A DNA stretch of 64,000 nucleotides from Siphonodentalium dalli (GCA_032622095.1 CP136061.1:256503582-256567581), one strand, 5' to 3'. Shown: positions 1 through 11,220, numbered from the stretch's first letter. Translations and numbers: made by a program. Notes: a model not told the origin generated them from the sequence alone.

Positions 1-1445
1 TGAAGACTCTTGTATAATATTCCATAGCTGATCCAAGTTTGCAATACCAGAACCAAAAAACTGTGTGAAAATGGGGCCTGAACATGACTTGTGGTGGAAA
101 ATTATGCTTTTTTGATATGAATAATGTTTTAAAGGGGGTGGGGCTATATTGTGTGTAATAAATAAAGAACAGCAGAAGTTATTTTGTTTTCGAACACATT
201 TTTCCATTGAGGGGTAATTCTGAAGTAATGTAGGGAGTTACAATTATTCCGCGAAAAAGCGCGCTACCGCTTTATGTTACACTGGTGGAAATATGGTTCG
301 GAGTGACATCTAGCGGATGCGGAAGGAATATTATAGGAGAGAATAAAACAGATACTGGACCCTGGTTGGTCAATAGCTTTGTGTTTGTTGCATAACAAAA
401 TCAGCACACATCTTCCCTATGATTAGGTAAATTAGCTATTTGCAGTGGAATTAACCATTTGTAGTGAAGTTTGAATTGTGTGGCGTGAACTAAAATATGA
501 CATTATTTATTGAGTGCGGATTGAAAGATTGAAAGAAAGTTTTGGACCTAATCTGGAACCTATATATCATGCATGTATTCATTTGGTCTATTGTATCTTT
601 ATATGCAGGTTGTCCTATACTAATGTGTGTTAAAAGACCATTAAAACGTATCTTATTCTATCAATCGGATAAGGCGCTGGTATAGACACCCACAACATAT
701 AGTGAGCGTCAACATTTGTTAAACAATATTCAATTGTCCCACAACAGAAATAGAGGGCCACGCGTCATACATGTAGATAACACGTGATAATGAGTAGGGG
801 CGTGGCCTAACGGGTGAGATCACTCGTGGGCAGTTGGTTTGAGCGTGGTATTGGCATTCGTGTTGAGTAATACGCACCACGTGTGCAGCCGTGACCCAAA
901 AACATACTGGTATACAACATACATGAATAGATTCCTGGACAGCATACAGGAGTTGAACGCAAACGACCAATAAGAGTACCCATTATTCAGTACCATAAAT
1001 TTTCTGACACAGGGAACAAAGAACAAAGAAGCGATTAGATTGAACGATAGCAGCTTCTGTTAAACTCCTGTTTGTGGTATTCATCTACGGGTTTGATTTC
1101 AAGTTATAGCCTAAACTGTTAATATATTTGGACGTCGTACCTGTATCATTGCAGAAAGCATTTGCTCTCCAATCGGCACATGGACATGTTTTGTTTGTAA
1201 ATATTCATCTCTGAAATGATGTTCCTCTGAGTGAGAGAACTACATGTAATCAAACGTCGATTAATTTTCGCCTATTGTTATCCGAGATTTACGAGAAAAA
1301 TTTGTGTTACTTTGGTGACAAAACGTTAATTCCATCAAGGATATTAACTGCATAGAATTGGATCCGTGTACAGGTGAACGAGGAAAACATTCACTGAATC
1401 AGATTATTATGATAATTTATTACTTTGTGACATTTGAGAGAGATA
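1..1445. other. No gene recognised
   Basis: AT-rich sequence with only short open frames that show no domain or repeat similarity I can recognise. It lies upstream of the plus-strand zinc-finger array, so it could hold 5' exons or a promoter of that gene. A pyrimidine-poor AG at about 1154 is the only acceptor-like site noticed and it is weak. Confidence 0.4.
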
Positions 1446-1711
1446 ATTCAACCATTTCACCATTATGATATACCAATGTGATATTTGCTAGAAATTAATT
1501 ATCTTCTCTGCAAATTCCTCCTGAACAAGAAGAACGGATGCTTCGGGCCAGATTTCTTTGCACCCGATAATTCACACCTGTGATCGCCTGTATGAATGTG
1601 ATGTTTGCAGGAAATATTAAATATTTCAGATATGGTAGTGTGATAGGATTCCACTCCGATTTACTCCCATATTGATATATTTGTGGTAAAACATTCGCCG
1701 ACTCAATAATT
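1446..1711 (+). pseudogene. Decayed zinc fingers upstream of ZNF-A
   Basis: Short pieces still read as finger starts in shifting frames: a YQCDIC-like piece near 1465-1490 followed by a stop, DRLYECDVCRKY then stop near 1579-1620, and a DICGKTF-like piece near 1673-1705 whose frame slips by one base just before the intact array. These are remnants of at least three fingers that once extended the array at its N terminus. The decay means the original start of the protein is lost or lies in another exon. Confidence 0.6.
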
Positions 1712-2707
1712 TTGTTTGCACATATGATGAATCATCCGCCCGATGATCGACCGCATCAGTGCGATATATGCGACAAATCATTCAAGCAATCAATTGTTCT
1801 AACCCGTCATAAAAGAATCCACTTCGATGATCGCCCGTATCAGTGCGATATATGCGACAAAGCTTTCAAACAATCAGGTAATCTAAAAGTTCATAAAAGA
1901 ATCCATTCCGGCGATCGCCCGTATCGTTGTGATATTTGTGGGAAATCATTCAATAACTCGAGCAATTTGTCTGGACACATGATGAATCATACCGGTGATC
2001 GCCCGTATCAGTGCGATATATGCGACAAAGCTTTCAAACAATCAGGTACACTAACAGTTCATAAAAGAATACATTCCGGCGATCGCCCGTATCGCTGTGA
2101 TATTTGTGGGAAATCATTCAATAGCTCGGGCAATTTGTCTGCACACATGGTGAGTCACACCGGTGATCGACCGTATCAGTGCGATATATGCCACAAAGCA
2201 TTTACACAATCAAACACTCTGAAAATTCATAAAATGATCCACTCCGGCGATCGCCCGTATCAATGTGGTATTTGTGGTAAATCATTCACCCATTCAAACA
2301 CTTTGATCGTACACAAGAGGGTACACACCGGCGATCGACCATATCAGTGCGATATATGCGACAAAGCATTCAAACAATTAAGTACATTAACAAATCATAC
2401 AAGAATCCACTCCGGCATTCGCCCATATCAGTGTGATATTTGTGACAAAAAATTCACAATGTCTGGTGATCTAACATGTCATAAAAGAATCCACTCGGGT
2501 GACCGCCCGTATAGATGTGATATATGTGAAAAATCATTCAGCAAATCGGGATATTTGACAAAACATAAGATGATTCACACTAGTGATCGACCGTATCAGT
2601 GCGATATATGCGAGAAAACATTCACTACATCACACGACATGGACAAACATAAAGGAAGAACACACCCTGGCATTCGTCCGTATCAGTGCCTTCAAACAAT
2701 CATGTGA
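1712..2707 (+). CDS. C2H2 zinc-finger protein ZNF-A (11 fingers, probably a broken gene)
   Basis: Encodes eleven consecutive C2H2 fingers of the form CDIC-x12-H-x3-H at 28-residue spacing, joined by linkers such as HSGDRPYRC and HTGDRPYQC. Proteins of this family bind DNA in the nucleus, usually as transcription regulators. Finger 7 has CGIC; finger 11 has a longer His spacing (HKGRTH). There is no N-terminal effector domain. The first ATG codons (1724, 1727) lie inside the His half of a decayed finger, so this is not a natural start; the frame may belong to a terminal exon. The frame ends when a deletion of about 16 bases removes the first half of finger 12, giving a short out-of-frame tail (LQTIM). 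It is the only array on the plus strand. The fingers are certain; expression and function are unknown. Confidence 0.7.
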   Translation: MFAHMMNHPPDDRPHQCDICDKSFKQSIVLTRHKRIHFDDRPYQCDICDKAFKQSGNLKVHKRIHSGDRPYRCDICGKSFNNSSNLSGHMMNHTGDRPYQCDICDKAFKQSGTLTVHKRIHSGDRPYRCDICGKSFNSSGNLSAHMVSHTGDRPYQCDICHKAFTQSNTLKIHKMIHSGDRPYQCGICGKSFTHSNTLIVHKRVHTGDRPYQCDICDKAFKQLSTLTNHTRIHSGIRPYQCDICDKKFTMSGDLTCHKRIHSGDRPYRCDICEKSFSKSGYLTKHKMIHTSDRPYQCDICEKTFTTSHDMDKHKGRTHPGIRPYQCLQTIM

Positions 2708-2924
2708 TTTAACAAGCAATAAACGAATCCACTCCAGTGATCGCCTGCAGCAATGTGATATTTGTGGGTAATAACTCACCTTGTCAGGAATTTGACTAAA
2801 CACAGAATGATATGCCTACACATTGGAGATCGCCCACATGAGTGCGATATATGCGAGAAAGCATTCATTACAGCAAGCAAACTGACGAGACATAATTTAA
2901 TCCACACTGGTGACCGCCGTATCA
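2683..2924 (+). pseudogene. Decayed C-terminal fingers of ZNF-A
   Basis: After the deletion, a second frame reads AFKQSCDLTSNKRIH, DRLQQCDICG then a stop; a third frame (2762-2965) reads [14 protein letters not shown] and SKLTRHNLIHTGDRR. These are fingers 12-14 of the same array, separated by a nonsense codon and indels. The last one runs directly into a MITE at TTAA (2925), which ends the homology to fingers. Confidence 0.75.
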
Positions 2925-3375
2925 TTAAAGATGGATTATATCTTCATATAACAATTTTGAAATAGTTTAGTGGGTATAAAATAATAAATATTAAATGAAG
3001 ACCCATGTCCGGAAACGCTTTTATCACATAATTAACCCACAGAACCAGTTTTATTAGTATTGGTAAGACACACGTGTAACATTAGCGCGTGCGATGACGT
3101 CACGCCATTATTTAAATGACTTGCGATTGCTGAAATGTATTATTGTTGTTTTCGATGCATACTTTGCGTTGATTCGCGTTTATTTGAGGTATCTCAAACT
3201 CGTTCTATTGTATACGTAATTTATCAACCTCGTCCATTAATTCTATTTGAGCCTCGGTAAACCTCGGCTCAAATCGAATTTAGTGAACTCGGTTGATAAA
3301 ATCCGTATAAAATAGAAACTCATGTGAGATCCTCTATCTATCAATTGATATTGATTTATTTCTAATATTTTATTA
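2925..3375 (+). mobile_element. MITE copy G (one end, with a nested insertion)
   Basis: Starts TTAAAGATGGATTATATC, continues with the family's subterminal block (GGGTATAAAATAATA, GAAGACCCATGTCCGGAAA) and breaks at 3026. The block resumes at 3339 with TATCAATTGATATTGATTT. The internal half and opposite end of the family are missing. It sits exactly at the end of the finger homology of ZNF-A. Confidence 0.65.
3027..3338. mobile_element. 312-bp insertion with an internal palindrome, nested in MITE G
   Basis: Flanked by TATCA (3022-3026 and 3339-3343), which looks like a 5-bp target duplication because other MITE copies have this motif once. It contains an imperfect palindrome (about 3210-3310): arms ending TATACG and CGTATA, with TTTATCAACC opposing GGTTGATAAA and TTTGAGCCTCGG opposing CCTCGGCTCAAA. 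No protein coding seen. Confidence 0.5.
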
Positions 3376-3567
3376 TAAAATGAGATGATTAAGTTGTACA
3401 CTTTATTGTTCTAGACGACATTGGTGATGCAGTTGTTGTTGTTGTGTTGGACATCCCTCCTTTATTAATGAGGATCACCCCACGTGTGGGTTAAAATAAA
3501 TATAAAACCTAGTCTTAGTTGTGAGACAGTAAAATGTGAGGTTAAAATGTAATGGTTATAAAAGTAA

Positions 3568-5801
3568 TTAAAGGTGGATTATCTCTTTGTAAACATGTAT
3601 TATATAGTTACCGGGGTATAAAATATTAGATTTGAATAGAAGACTCCTGTCCGGAAATGCTTCTATCGATTAATATTAATTTTATTTCGAATATTTTCTG
3701 GTCTAAAGAGGTGTGTTTGTTCAGCTAACGAACAATAGTGGTTACTGTTAACAGAGACCAGAAATTATATTGTGCAATTTTGTCACAAATAAACGTTAAT
3801 TATACTCATTATCGCTTATATCTGTGGAACAAAACAATACAAACAACCAATCTGTGACATTTGACATTCGTTGCGTGGCCGTAGGAACAGCCCAGTGCTC
3901 TATAGAGCGTTCTTAATCACGTGATTGGATACGGGACGCGCCGCCATGTTGGAGGTACAGACATCCATAAGCAAGCACTGAGTTAATAGGATTAATTAAG
4001 AAAGCTACTTTTAAAACCTCTCGTTATGGGTTCGACGGAATTAGTTGCAATATTTGCCAACACTATTAATATCATGAACAACAGTTCTAAAAGAATATAC
4101 ATCGAAATGTTAGATAAACTTACTATAGGGTGCGATATTTATTAAAAAGAATGGAGTGTAGACTCGGAACTGTCGCCAAACGTTACAGATCCATACATAT
4201 ACCATTACATTCGTGTTAATCACAGTTATGTTTTGAAATAAAATTATTACAGGCTTACCTAATTAGTTTTCAATGAATGATAATGTAGTCCATGTATTAT
4301 CGAAACAAATGAGCTCCCAGGTGTTGCATTTAGGCATATGTGAGTTTTAAAACGCTGTATGCATGTAACACGACAATATAGCTTCTTTCAGATGTTTTCA
4401 AGCAAGATGGATATGTGTGTGTAGAAGCATCTTGTAAAAGTGGCAATCGTTTGATAACAAAAACAAATAGAGCAACAAAACAAGGGCGATTTTTTGCCAT
4501 TTCCGACAACCAACAAAGATTGATGCTCACGTGTGAATCAAAGTGCGTAACAAATGCCATTATATAACTTCAATATAGAATAGACTATCTAATATTGGAA
4601 CAGTGCTAATTTATAGCTCCCACCTTGATGAAATAACTTGAAGCCGACCGGAGGTGTACATGTCGTACATGTAATTGAATCTATAATCTATAATCTCTCA
4701 TTTGTCAAACAGTACACCCTCAGGCATCAAATTTAAAGTTGGCAAAAATAAATATAACGATATACATATCCGTTCCCCGTAGCTTGGCTGAGTCACATTA
4801 AAGGTGTCAACAACTTTGCGACGTACCGGATGCAAAGGATTATCAAATAGTGTTTTTTTTAAATTCCGCATCTTAGTCGGCCATCATTAAGTACATGAAA
4901 GAAAAACGCCGATGATGGAGTCAGTTACTTGTCATGTGGCAACACAACAATAGCACAAAGTGAACTCGTTCGACGAAGATTGCATGTACACAGCGCGAAT
5001 CACGTGCAATGTGTTAAATTTCTTGTCATTCTCTTGGAAAACTTATTGATTCCCATTTACATGTGAGTATTGTCGCAGCCATGTGGAGGAAGCTTTAGAT
5101 TCTCAAACGGATTAACTTCGATTAAGTTAAACGTTCGCAGAAGATCATACACTATACATGTTAGCATTGCAGCTATCCTTTCTATGCGACGTGTATAGAT
5201 GTAGGCCCTACTTGTAGGCCCTACTTGTACGGAACTACTTGTATAATTCTCTAAATATGCATGTTTAAAGTTTGAATAGCAGATATTTGAAGTCAATATC
5301 ACCACGGTGTTATAGCAGATTCATGTAGGCCTACATATATAACGAACGAACACTTCACATAAAAAGTACTCGCGGCGCAATTAATATTCATAACACATCA
5401 TCGATCGGGACTATACTATTTCGAATTTTTAGTTTGTAATTTTATATGTGCGCACAACCATTAACAAAACAACTGAGAGGCATGATACGCGAAAGAGTGA
5501 CACTTGATTATAATGAACTCCGCACACACGTGTGTTTGTTTATATTTGTTGCTACCTCCAACATGGCGCCCGCAGTACATGCTGGGATTAGTGACGTCAC
5601 ACGGAATCGCTCTATATCGCAATACGGTCTCATGGTCGGTTCTAAAAATAGTAACATAAACGGGCCCGATTTAATATTCGAAATAAAATCAATATTAATT
5701 GATAGAAGCTCTTCCGGACATAGGTCTTCAGTTCATATATATAATTGTATACCCACGCAACTATTTAAAATTTGTTATTTAAAGAGATAATCCATCTTTA
5801 A
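3568..5801. mobile_element. TTAA MITE copy A, split by a 1.7-kb insertion
   Basis: Outer ends are TTAA AGGTGGATTATCTCTTT (3568 on) and AAAGAGATAATCCATCT TTAA (to 5801). The two terminal inverted repeats stay related over about 125 bp (shared TCCGGA, TCTATC, AATATT blocks) but have diverged into a GGTGG-type end and a GATGG-type end. The body is interrupted at 3905-5612. TTAA target choice is typical of the piggyBac superfamily, but the terminal bases are not the usual CCC, so the superfamily is inference. Confidence 0.8.
3905..5612. mobile_element. 1708-bp DNA element nested in MITE A
   Basis: Interrupts the MITE motif GCTCTATATCGC, which is uninterrupted in the copies at 20.8, 45.9, 57.1 and 62.0 kb. 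TATA is present on both sides (3901-3904, 5613-5616); an 8-bp reading (GCTCTATA) is also possible. The ends start GAGCG-TTC and, on the other strand, GAGCG-ATTC, and both carry GCGCC-CATGTTGGAGGTA-like blocks 40-60 bp in. No transposase frame was recognised, so it is non-autonomous or decayed. Confidence 0.65.
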
Positions 5802-6244
5802 GATTGCATTACATATGTACACTTGGGTTTTTTTTGTGTGTGTGTGCGATGTTTATGTACATGTGATTTTGAGCTTCAATTTGCTCTTAGCTCGTTCAGC
5901 TCTATTAGTTAAAATATTTGGTAGTTAGATAAAAAACATTTTAAAATCTGCAATTATTAAACTATTGCTTTATTTGTTTTTGTTTTTGACATGTTTTGTA
6001 TATGTCTTACAGTGGTCTTATCTTTCCATCACCACTTAATGTCATGTTCTAGCCAATTGCTTTTTCAGTATATTGGTCCTTATTGTATGTATTGAATATA
6101 TGTAGTTTCTTGCTGCTTCCTCAATACAATGTAAGGTTGTAGGGTCATCTGCTTCAATAAGTTGTGTGCAGTCAATCACTAGCTGTGGTCCCTAAAGGGT
6201 AACTGTTATGACTGTTATTGGTTTCCTCATATTACTGTGGGAAA
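5802..6244. other. No gene recognised
   Basis: Non-repetitive AT-rich stretch with a short GT-run near 5836. No coding or RNA feature supported. Confidence 0.3.
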
Positions 6245-6790
6245 GGTGCTGCAGGTCAGTGCAGGATGCATCATCCGATATAGTCCAGGCTCCAGGGTCG
6301 AAAACACTATTTTCGCTTACACCACTCGGGCCCCTTTTAGTTTTCGCTTACAACAGCGGCGCCTTTAGTTTCTTGTTATTGGTGTCTCATCAATACAAAT
6401 CAGGACGCTGGATCCAAATTTGACCCTGCGACGGTGCTTAAATTGGCTGAAATCCAAGATGGCTGCCAATAACATGATTAATTATCATAATCAGATAAAA
6501 CATACTTAAGTCAACAAACGGGACGTGAAACAAACATCGGCTAATATAGGGCATGCTATGACGTTTCACGTAACTATGCGTTGCTTGCCCGCGTAAAGAA
6601 ATAGTCCCAGACAAATATAATCTTTGACATATTATTGGAGTACATTTAATGATGGATTATCTCTTTAATTAACATAGTTTCGTTGCTATGAAATAATACG
6701 TATGAGTTGGGGAAATCCCTGACCGGAAACGATTCTATCAATGAATATTGATTTTATTTCGATATTATTGTATTCAATTAATGGGGGACA
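6245..6790 (+). repeat. Dispersed repeat, copy 1 (pairs with 41,075-41,575)
   Basis: Shares, in order and orientation with 41,075-41,575, GCAGGATGCATCAT, GGACGCTGGA, GACCCTGCGACGGTGCTTAA, GGCTGAAATCCAAGATGGCT, the TTGCTTGCCCGCGTAAAG block and a MITE-type end (TTAA TGATGGATTATCTC at 6646). The two copies are clearly diverged. A short open frame inside is not conserved between copies. Confidence 0.65.
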
Positions 6791-6929
6791 CACTATAAAG
6801 TGTAAGCCGAGGCCGGCTCCAAATAAAAGGTGTAAGCGGGGTCTTATGTGGCGTTTGGTCCGTTATTTCTCAATTTAATATATTACCGCAATTTTGTGTA
6901 AATGTCCGGGTTGACACATGGAATACACT

Positions 6930-7165
6930 AACGTTGGAATATTTTTTAAATTCACAAATTTGTTGATTTTATTCAACTTTTTTGTTCTGAAACACACTAT
7001 AAAGTGTAAGCGGTCGGCTCCAAATTAAAAGGTGTAAGCGGCTTACGCGCTTAGCGGTATAGGTAATCGGATTAACTAATTAACGACTCTGGACTATTAG
7101 TCTAAAGTGTTTTGTATCATTTGAGGTTTTTGGGGAAATAATAATTTAGAAATCTAGAAAGTGAA
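6930..7165 (+). repeat. Left arm of a 4-kb inverted repeat
   Basis: The reverse complement of this segment recurs at 10,738-10,966: AAATTCACAAAT, GTTGATTTTATTCAACTTTT, GTAAGCGGTCGGCTCC, ATCGGATTAACTAATT and AATAATAATTTAGAAA all match with small indels. A shorter direct copy of its ACACTATAAAGTGTAAGC part is at about 6786. Together with the right arm it brackets about 3.6 kb holding the SGNH-like remnant and a Helitron-like array. Confidence 0.7.
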
Positions 7166-7254
7166 ATACATGATCAAATAAATTTAATCACAATGCATGA
7201 AATAATATAAAGAGATTAAATTCATAGAATGTAACAAATATACGGCATACAGTT

Positions 7255-7840
7255 TCATGTTCGGTGCTGGGTAGCACCTCTCAGAATGCGTTCGATTCTA
7301 CTCTTATATCGGACGATACCGATATTCTGATTTTTGTTCTGCTGGTAGAGCTGTATAAGGTCGGAGGAGTCGAAATCGGCAGGATACCAGATGTCGGGAA
7401 AGCGGACGAATGTTTTCTTCATTTTTTTTAATGGATTCGTCTATTTATCTTCTTTCTCTGCTCTTCGAAGTCACCCATTGACATTCTGCCAGCTTTTTCA
7501 AAATTGCCTCGACGGAGAATTTCCCCAAATCATATCTCTCTTTTGCCGTTGTTGAGACGGTTGATTATTTTGATCAGCCTTTTTGCGATGTGTGCTGGTT
7601 TTGATCCTTCGCATATATCGTTGCCGCCTAACTGTATGAAGACGACGTCGGGATTCTATCTTTCGAGTTGGTTCAGTTTGGTTGTGGTGATGGAGATCGT
7701 TTTGTCACCAACCTGTATGAGGAATATCGTTGAATTTGATAAAAAAAATATTATGTAGGCTATTATGCATAGTTTTGTCATACTTGTGACATAAATATTC
7801 GGATAGTTGTCTCGGTTTCGTCTCCATATTGTCGCCATTG
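7255..7840 (-). pseudogene. Decayed SGNH/GDSL-hydrolase-like coding remnant
   Basis: On the minus strand one frame reads SITTTKLNQLE, stop, NPDVVFIQLGGNDICEG, then KRLIKIINRLNNG, stop; after an in-frame stop and a frameshift near 7440-7450 it continues FVRFPDIWYPADFDSSDL and ends GATQHRT stop at 7255. The 'DVVFIQLGGNDI' segment matches the conserved GGND-type block of SGNH esterases, where the Asn belongs to the oxyanion hole. Such domains occur in host esterases and are also found attached to invertebrate retrotransposon polyproteins. The catalytic Ser block (GDS) and a clear DxxH block were not found, and at least three disruptions are visible, so it is not functional. Similarity is by eye and the family call is moderate. 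Confidence 0.45.
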
Positions 7841-8057
7841 ATTTGTCAACGTTATTGGCAGCACGTATCTTATAGACGGTAGTGATGGCGACATGGTCTG
7901 AACTTGTGGGTTTGATACCGAGACCACTATTTGAATATTAATGTGCACTTCATAAATTTCATTGAGTTTGATATATTTGTCATGTATTGTGTTTGATATC
8001 TTTTGTTAACAATTTATAAATCATGTTTGTATGTCTAATGTTTGTTATTATATGTTA

Positions 8058-8893
8058 CTAGCAGATTAGCCGGCCACTGGCGGCATTTGTCAGAAACATG
8101 ACTATATGAGCGTATATGAGCAAGGACACGGGCGCATGCAAAATTGGACCCGATTTGCAGATTAGCCCGCCACTGGCGAGATTCGACCCATGGATTTGGT
8201 CGATCCATTATTTTGTGTTTTTCAAGGTAACCCTGTACAGGCACGCCGACAGCATGCTGGTGCCCGAAATATCATTTGCTGGTACCAGTTTGAAGGTCAA
8301 TGTCACGTCCTGACTTGACCATACATAACAAATTTCACGTTGCTGCTGGTGCCCGAAATATCGCCGAAGGTCATTTGCGGATACCCGTTTCAAGTATTCC
8401 CCGTCCCGTGTTGAGCGCAGCGATTAAGCCAACAAAGCAATCTCGACTCCACATCCTCACCTGGATAATTACTGACCACTCGACACGTCGCAGAATTCGG
8501 AGAACAGATAATTTCCGGAAAGCTTGCAAACAGCCGTATGCGAAAACACAATGCAATAAAGAGCGTTATTCGGTTGACAAAACCAAATATGGAAAATTAG
8601 CTCGCAAACAGCCGTAGGCGAACCCCAAGGCAACAAAGAGCGTTAATCGGTTAACAAAACCAAACATGGAAAATTAAGGAGCGTTATTGCGTTAACCACT
8701 CAATGCCAAGGACGATGACAAGGGGAAGGGAGAATGGGCGCTCGGACCTTCTGAAAAGCGATGCGATGACACTGTCCGTGGCTTTTTACCCTTAGATTGG
8801 AAGTTTGGGCTCAATCGGTCCTGCCGTTTTCGAGTCTATAAAACATATATATATATATATATATATATACGGAAGTCTCAAATATATAGTAGA
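8058..8893 (-). mobile_element. Helitron-like element, minus array unit 1
   Basis: Read on the minus strand it ends with the palindrome CCGCCAGTGGC followed by GGCTAATCTG-CTAG (CTAG at 8058-8061), the hairpin-then-CTRR arrangement of Helitron 3' ends. A second copy of the hairpin motif (CCGCCACTGGCG) is internal at about 8169. Its 5' side on minus begins TCTACTATATATTTGAG. It includes the pure TA run at 8845-8869. No Rep/helicase is present, so it is non-autonomous. Confidence 0.6.
8845..8869. repeat. (TA)n microsatellite
   Basis: About 12 uninterrupted TA units inside the Helitron-like unit; equivalent sites in neighbouring units hold short CA/TA mixtures. Confidence 0.9.
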
Positions 8894-9985
8894 CAAGCAG
8901 GTTAGACCGCCACTGGCGGCAATCGTCCCATCGCTTTGTTCGAAAAAGCAATTGCAACAGCTTCCGATACACGTGTGCCTCACCTAGGTGTACAATTTCG
9001 TCGAAATCCGCCAGTTTTACCCGATTTGACCTTGAACTGATCATTTAGAATGTCAAGGTCGTGTTGGGGTCACAACTTGACACACCAGTCCATGACACTT
9101 CCCGAACAAAATTACCCCTAGGTAGCAAGTTTGAGCTCAATATGTTAGAGTCTATAAAGCACACACACATATATATCATTTGTGGGTACCGGTTTCAAGA
9201 TCAAGTTCACCTCGCGCGGAAACACTGACCCGATGAAAATCTCACCCGTTCCTTGGAACGCCTAAGTGCGAAATTATGTACGAAATTTCGCCTCGAGACG
9301 GTCAATGGAGCCGTATTTATACTCGTCGTGTATATAGACGCTCTTTGACAACGACACTGCGGACACGAATGCTCTTTAACTATCAACACGATTAACCCCA
9401 CAGTACCAAGGACGGTGACTGGAAGTGGAGAAAGGGTGATCGGAGCTTCTCAAAAACGGCGAGGTCAAGGTCACAATTTAACCCGTCCATAACACTTCCC
9501 GCACAAAAGTACCCCTAGGTAGCAAGTTTGATCTCAATCGGTTCGAGTCGATAAAGGACACACACATATATATCATTTGTGGGTACCCGTTTCAATGTGA
9601 AGATCACCTCGGGCGGAAAACTGACCCGATGAAATTCTCCCCCGTTCCTAGGAAGCCCTAAGTATGTAAGAATCACACAACACGCTCATGTCTGGATACA
9701 GTCACGCTCACATATGCACCCAGACGTAAGAATCACACTACACGCATACGCTCTTTATAAACGACACTGCGGATACGAACGCACTTTAACTATCAACGCG
9801 ATTAACCACAGGACGGTGACTGTGTGTGGAGAAGGGGTGCTCGGAGCTTCTTAAAAACGGCGCGACGACGCATCCCGTGTGCTTTTACCCTTAGATAAGA
9901 AGTTTGGTCTCAATCGGTGCAGCCGTTTTCGATTGTATAAAGTATATACACACATATATACGGAAGTCTCAAAATATATAGTAGA
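8894..9985 (-). mobile_element. Helitron-like element, minus array unit 2
   Basis: Begins head-to-tail with unit 1: AGTAGA at 8888-8893 followed by CAAGCAGGTTAGACC and the CCGCCACTGGCGG hairpin. The CTAG end is degenerate (CTTG on minus). The body carries repeated blocks (GGTCAAGGTC, CACCTCGGGCGGAAA, CGCTCTTTA-ACTATCAACGCGATTAACC) that also occur in unit 3 and at 34.6 kb. No coding capacity. Confidence 0.6.
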
Positions 9986-10684
9986 CTAGCAGGTTAGCCC
10001 GCCACTGGCGTGGTTCGTCTCATGGCTTTGTTCGAAAAAGCAATTGCAACAGCTTCCGAGACACTTATGCTGCACCTAGGTGTAAAATTTCGTCGAAATC
10101 CGCCAGTTTTACCCAATTTGACCTTGAATTGATCGTTTTCAATGTCAAGGTCAGGTCGGGGTCACAATTTAACCCGTCCATGACACTTCCCGCACAAAAG
10201 TACCCCTATGTAGCAAGTTTGAGCTAAATCGGTTCGAGTCTATAAAGGACACACACATATATATCATTTGTGGGTACCCGTTTCAATGTGAAGATCACCT
10301 CGGTAAAACTACCCGATGAAAATCTCCCCCGTTCCTATGAAGCCATAAGTACGTAAGAATCACACAACAAACTCATGTCTGGATGCAGTCACGCTAACGT
10401 CTGGACCCAGACGTAAGAATCACACTACACGCATACGCTCTTTATCGACGACACTGCGGATACGAACGCTCTTTAACTATCAACGCTATTAACCCCACAG
10501 TGCCAAGGACGGTCATTTTTGTGACTGGATGTGGAGAACGGGTGCTCGGAGTTTCTCCAAATCGCCGCGACGACGCGTCCCGTGGGTTTTTAGAAAGAAA
10601 TTTGGTGTCAATCGGTCCAGCCGTTTTCGAATCCATAAAGGATATACACACACATATATATACGGAGTTCTCAAAATATATAGT
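9986..10684 (-). mobile_element. Helitron-like element, minus array unit 3
   Basis: CTAG at 9986-9989 abuts the AGTAGA 5' end of unit 2 directly, with no host DNA between. The hairpin CCCGCCACTGGCG follows. The minus-strand 5' end is TCTACTATATATTTTGAG at 10,684. A single-copy internal run of CACACACATATATATA lies near 10,645-10,662. Confidence 0.6.
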
Positions 10685-10737
10685 AGATGTGTTTATTATA
10701 TATATGCATTATGATTAAATAAAGTTGTCACTTAAAA

Positions 10738-10966
10738 TAAATGTATTCACTTTCTAAATTATTATTTCACCAAAAACCTCAAATGTCCCAAAACACAATA
10801 GTCTAGAGTCGCCAATTAGTTAATCCGATTAGGCCTACCTATAACGCTAAGCACATAAGCCGCTTACACATTTTAATTGGAGCCGACCGCTTACAATTTA
10901 TAGAACGAAAGAACGAAAAGTTGAATAAAATCAACATATTTGTGAATTTAAAAACAATTCAAACGT
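10738..10966 (-). repeat. Right arm of the 4-kb inverted repeat
   Basis: Reverse complement of 6930-7165 with small indels. It ends at AACGTT, immediately where MITE copy B begins, so the MITE marks the outer edge of the arm. Confidence 0.7.
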
Positions 10967-11220
10967 TAAAGATGGATTATCTCTTTAAATAACAAATTTT
11001 AAATAGTTGCGTGGGTATACAATAATTAGATATGAACTGAAGACCTATGTCCGGAAAAGCTTCTATCAATTAATATTGATTTTATTTCGAATATTAAATC
11101 GGGCCCATTTATGTTACTATTTTTGGAACCGACCATTCGGATGAGACCGTATTGCGATATAGAGCACTGCGCTGTTCCTACGGCTACGCAACGAATGTCA
11201 AATATCACAGATTGGTTGTT
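10966..11220. mobile_element. TTAA MITE copy B, truncated
   Basis: GATGG-type end (TTAA AGATGGATTATCTCTTT) through the interior motif AACGAATGTCAAAT, then homology stops at 11,220 and the GGTGG-type half is missing. It abuts the inverted-repeat arm on one side and a hairpin on the other. Confidence 0.8.

Noticed and set aside
8805-9044. Open frames containing repeated Ile-Tyr residues
   Set aside because: Translations of the (TA)n microsatellite in a Helitron-like unit.
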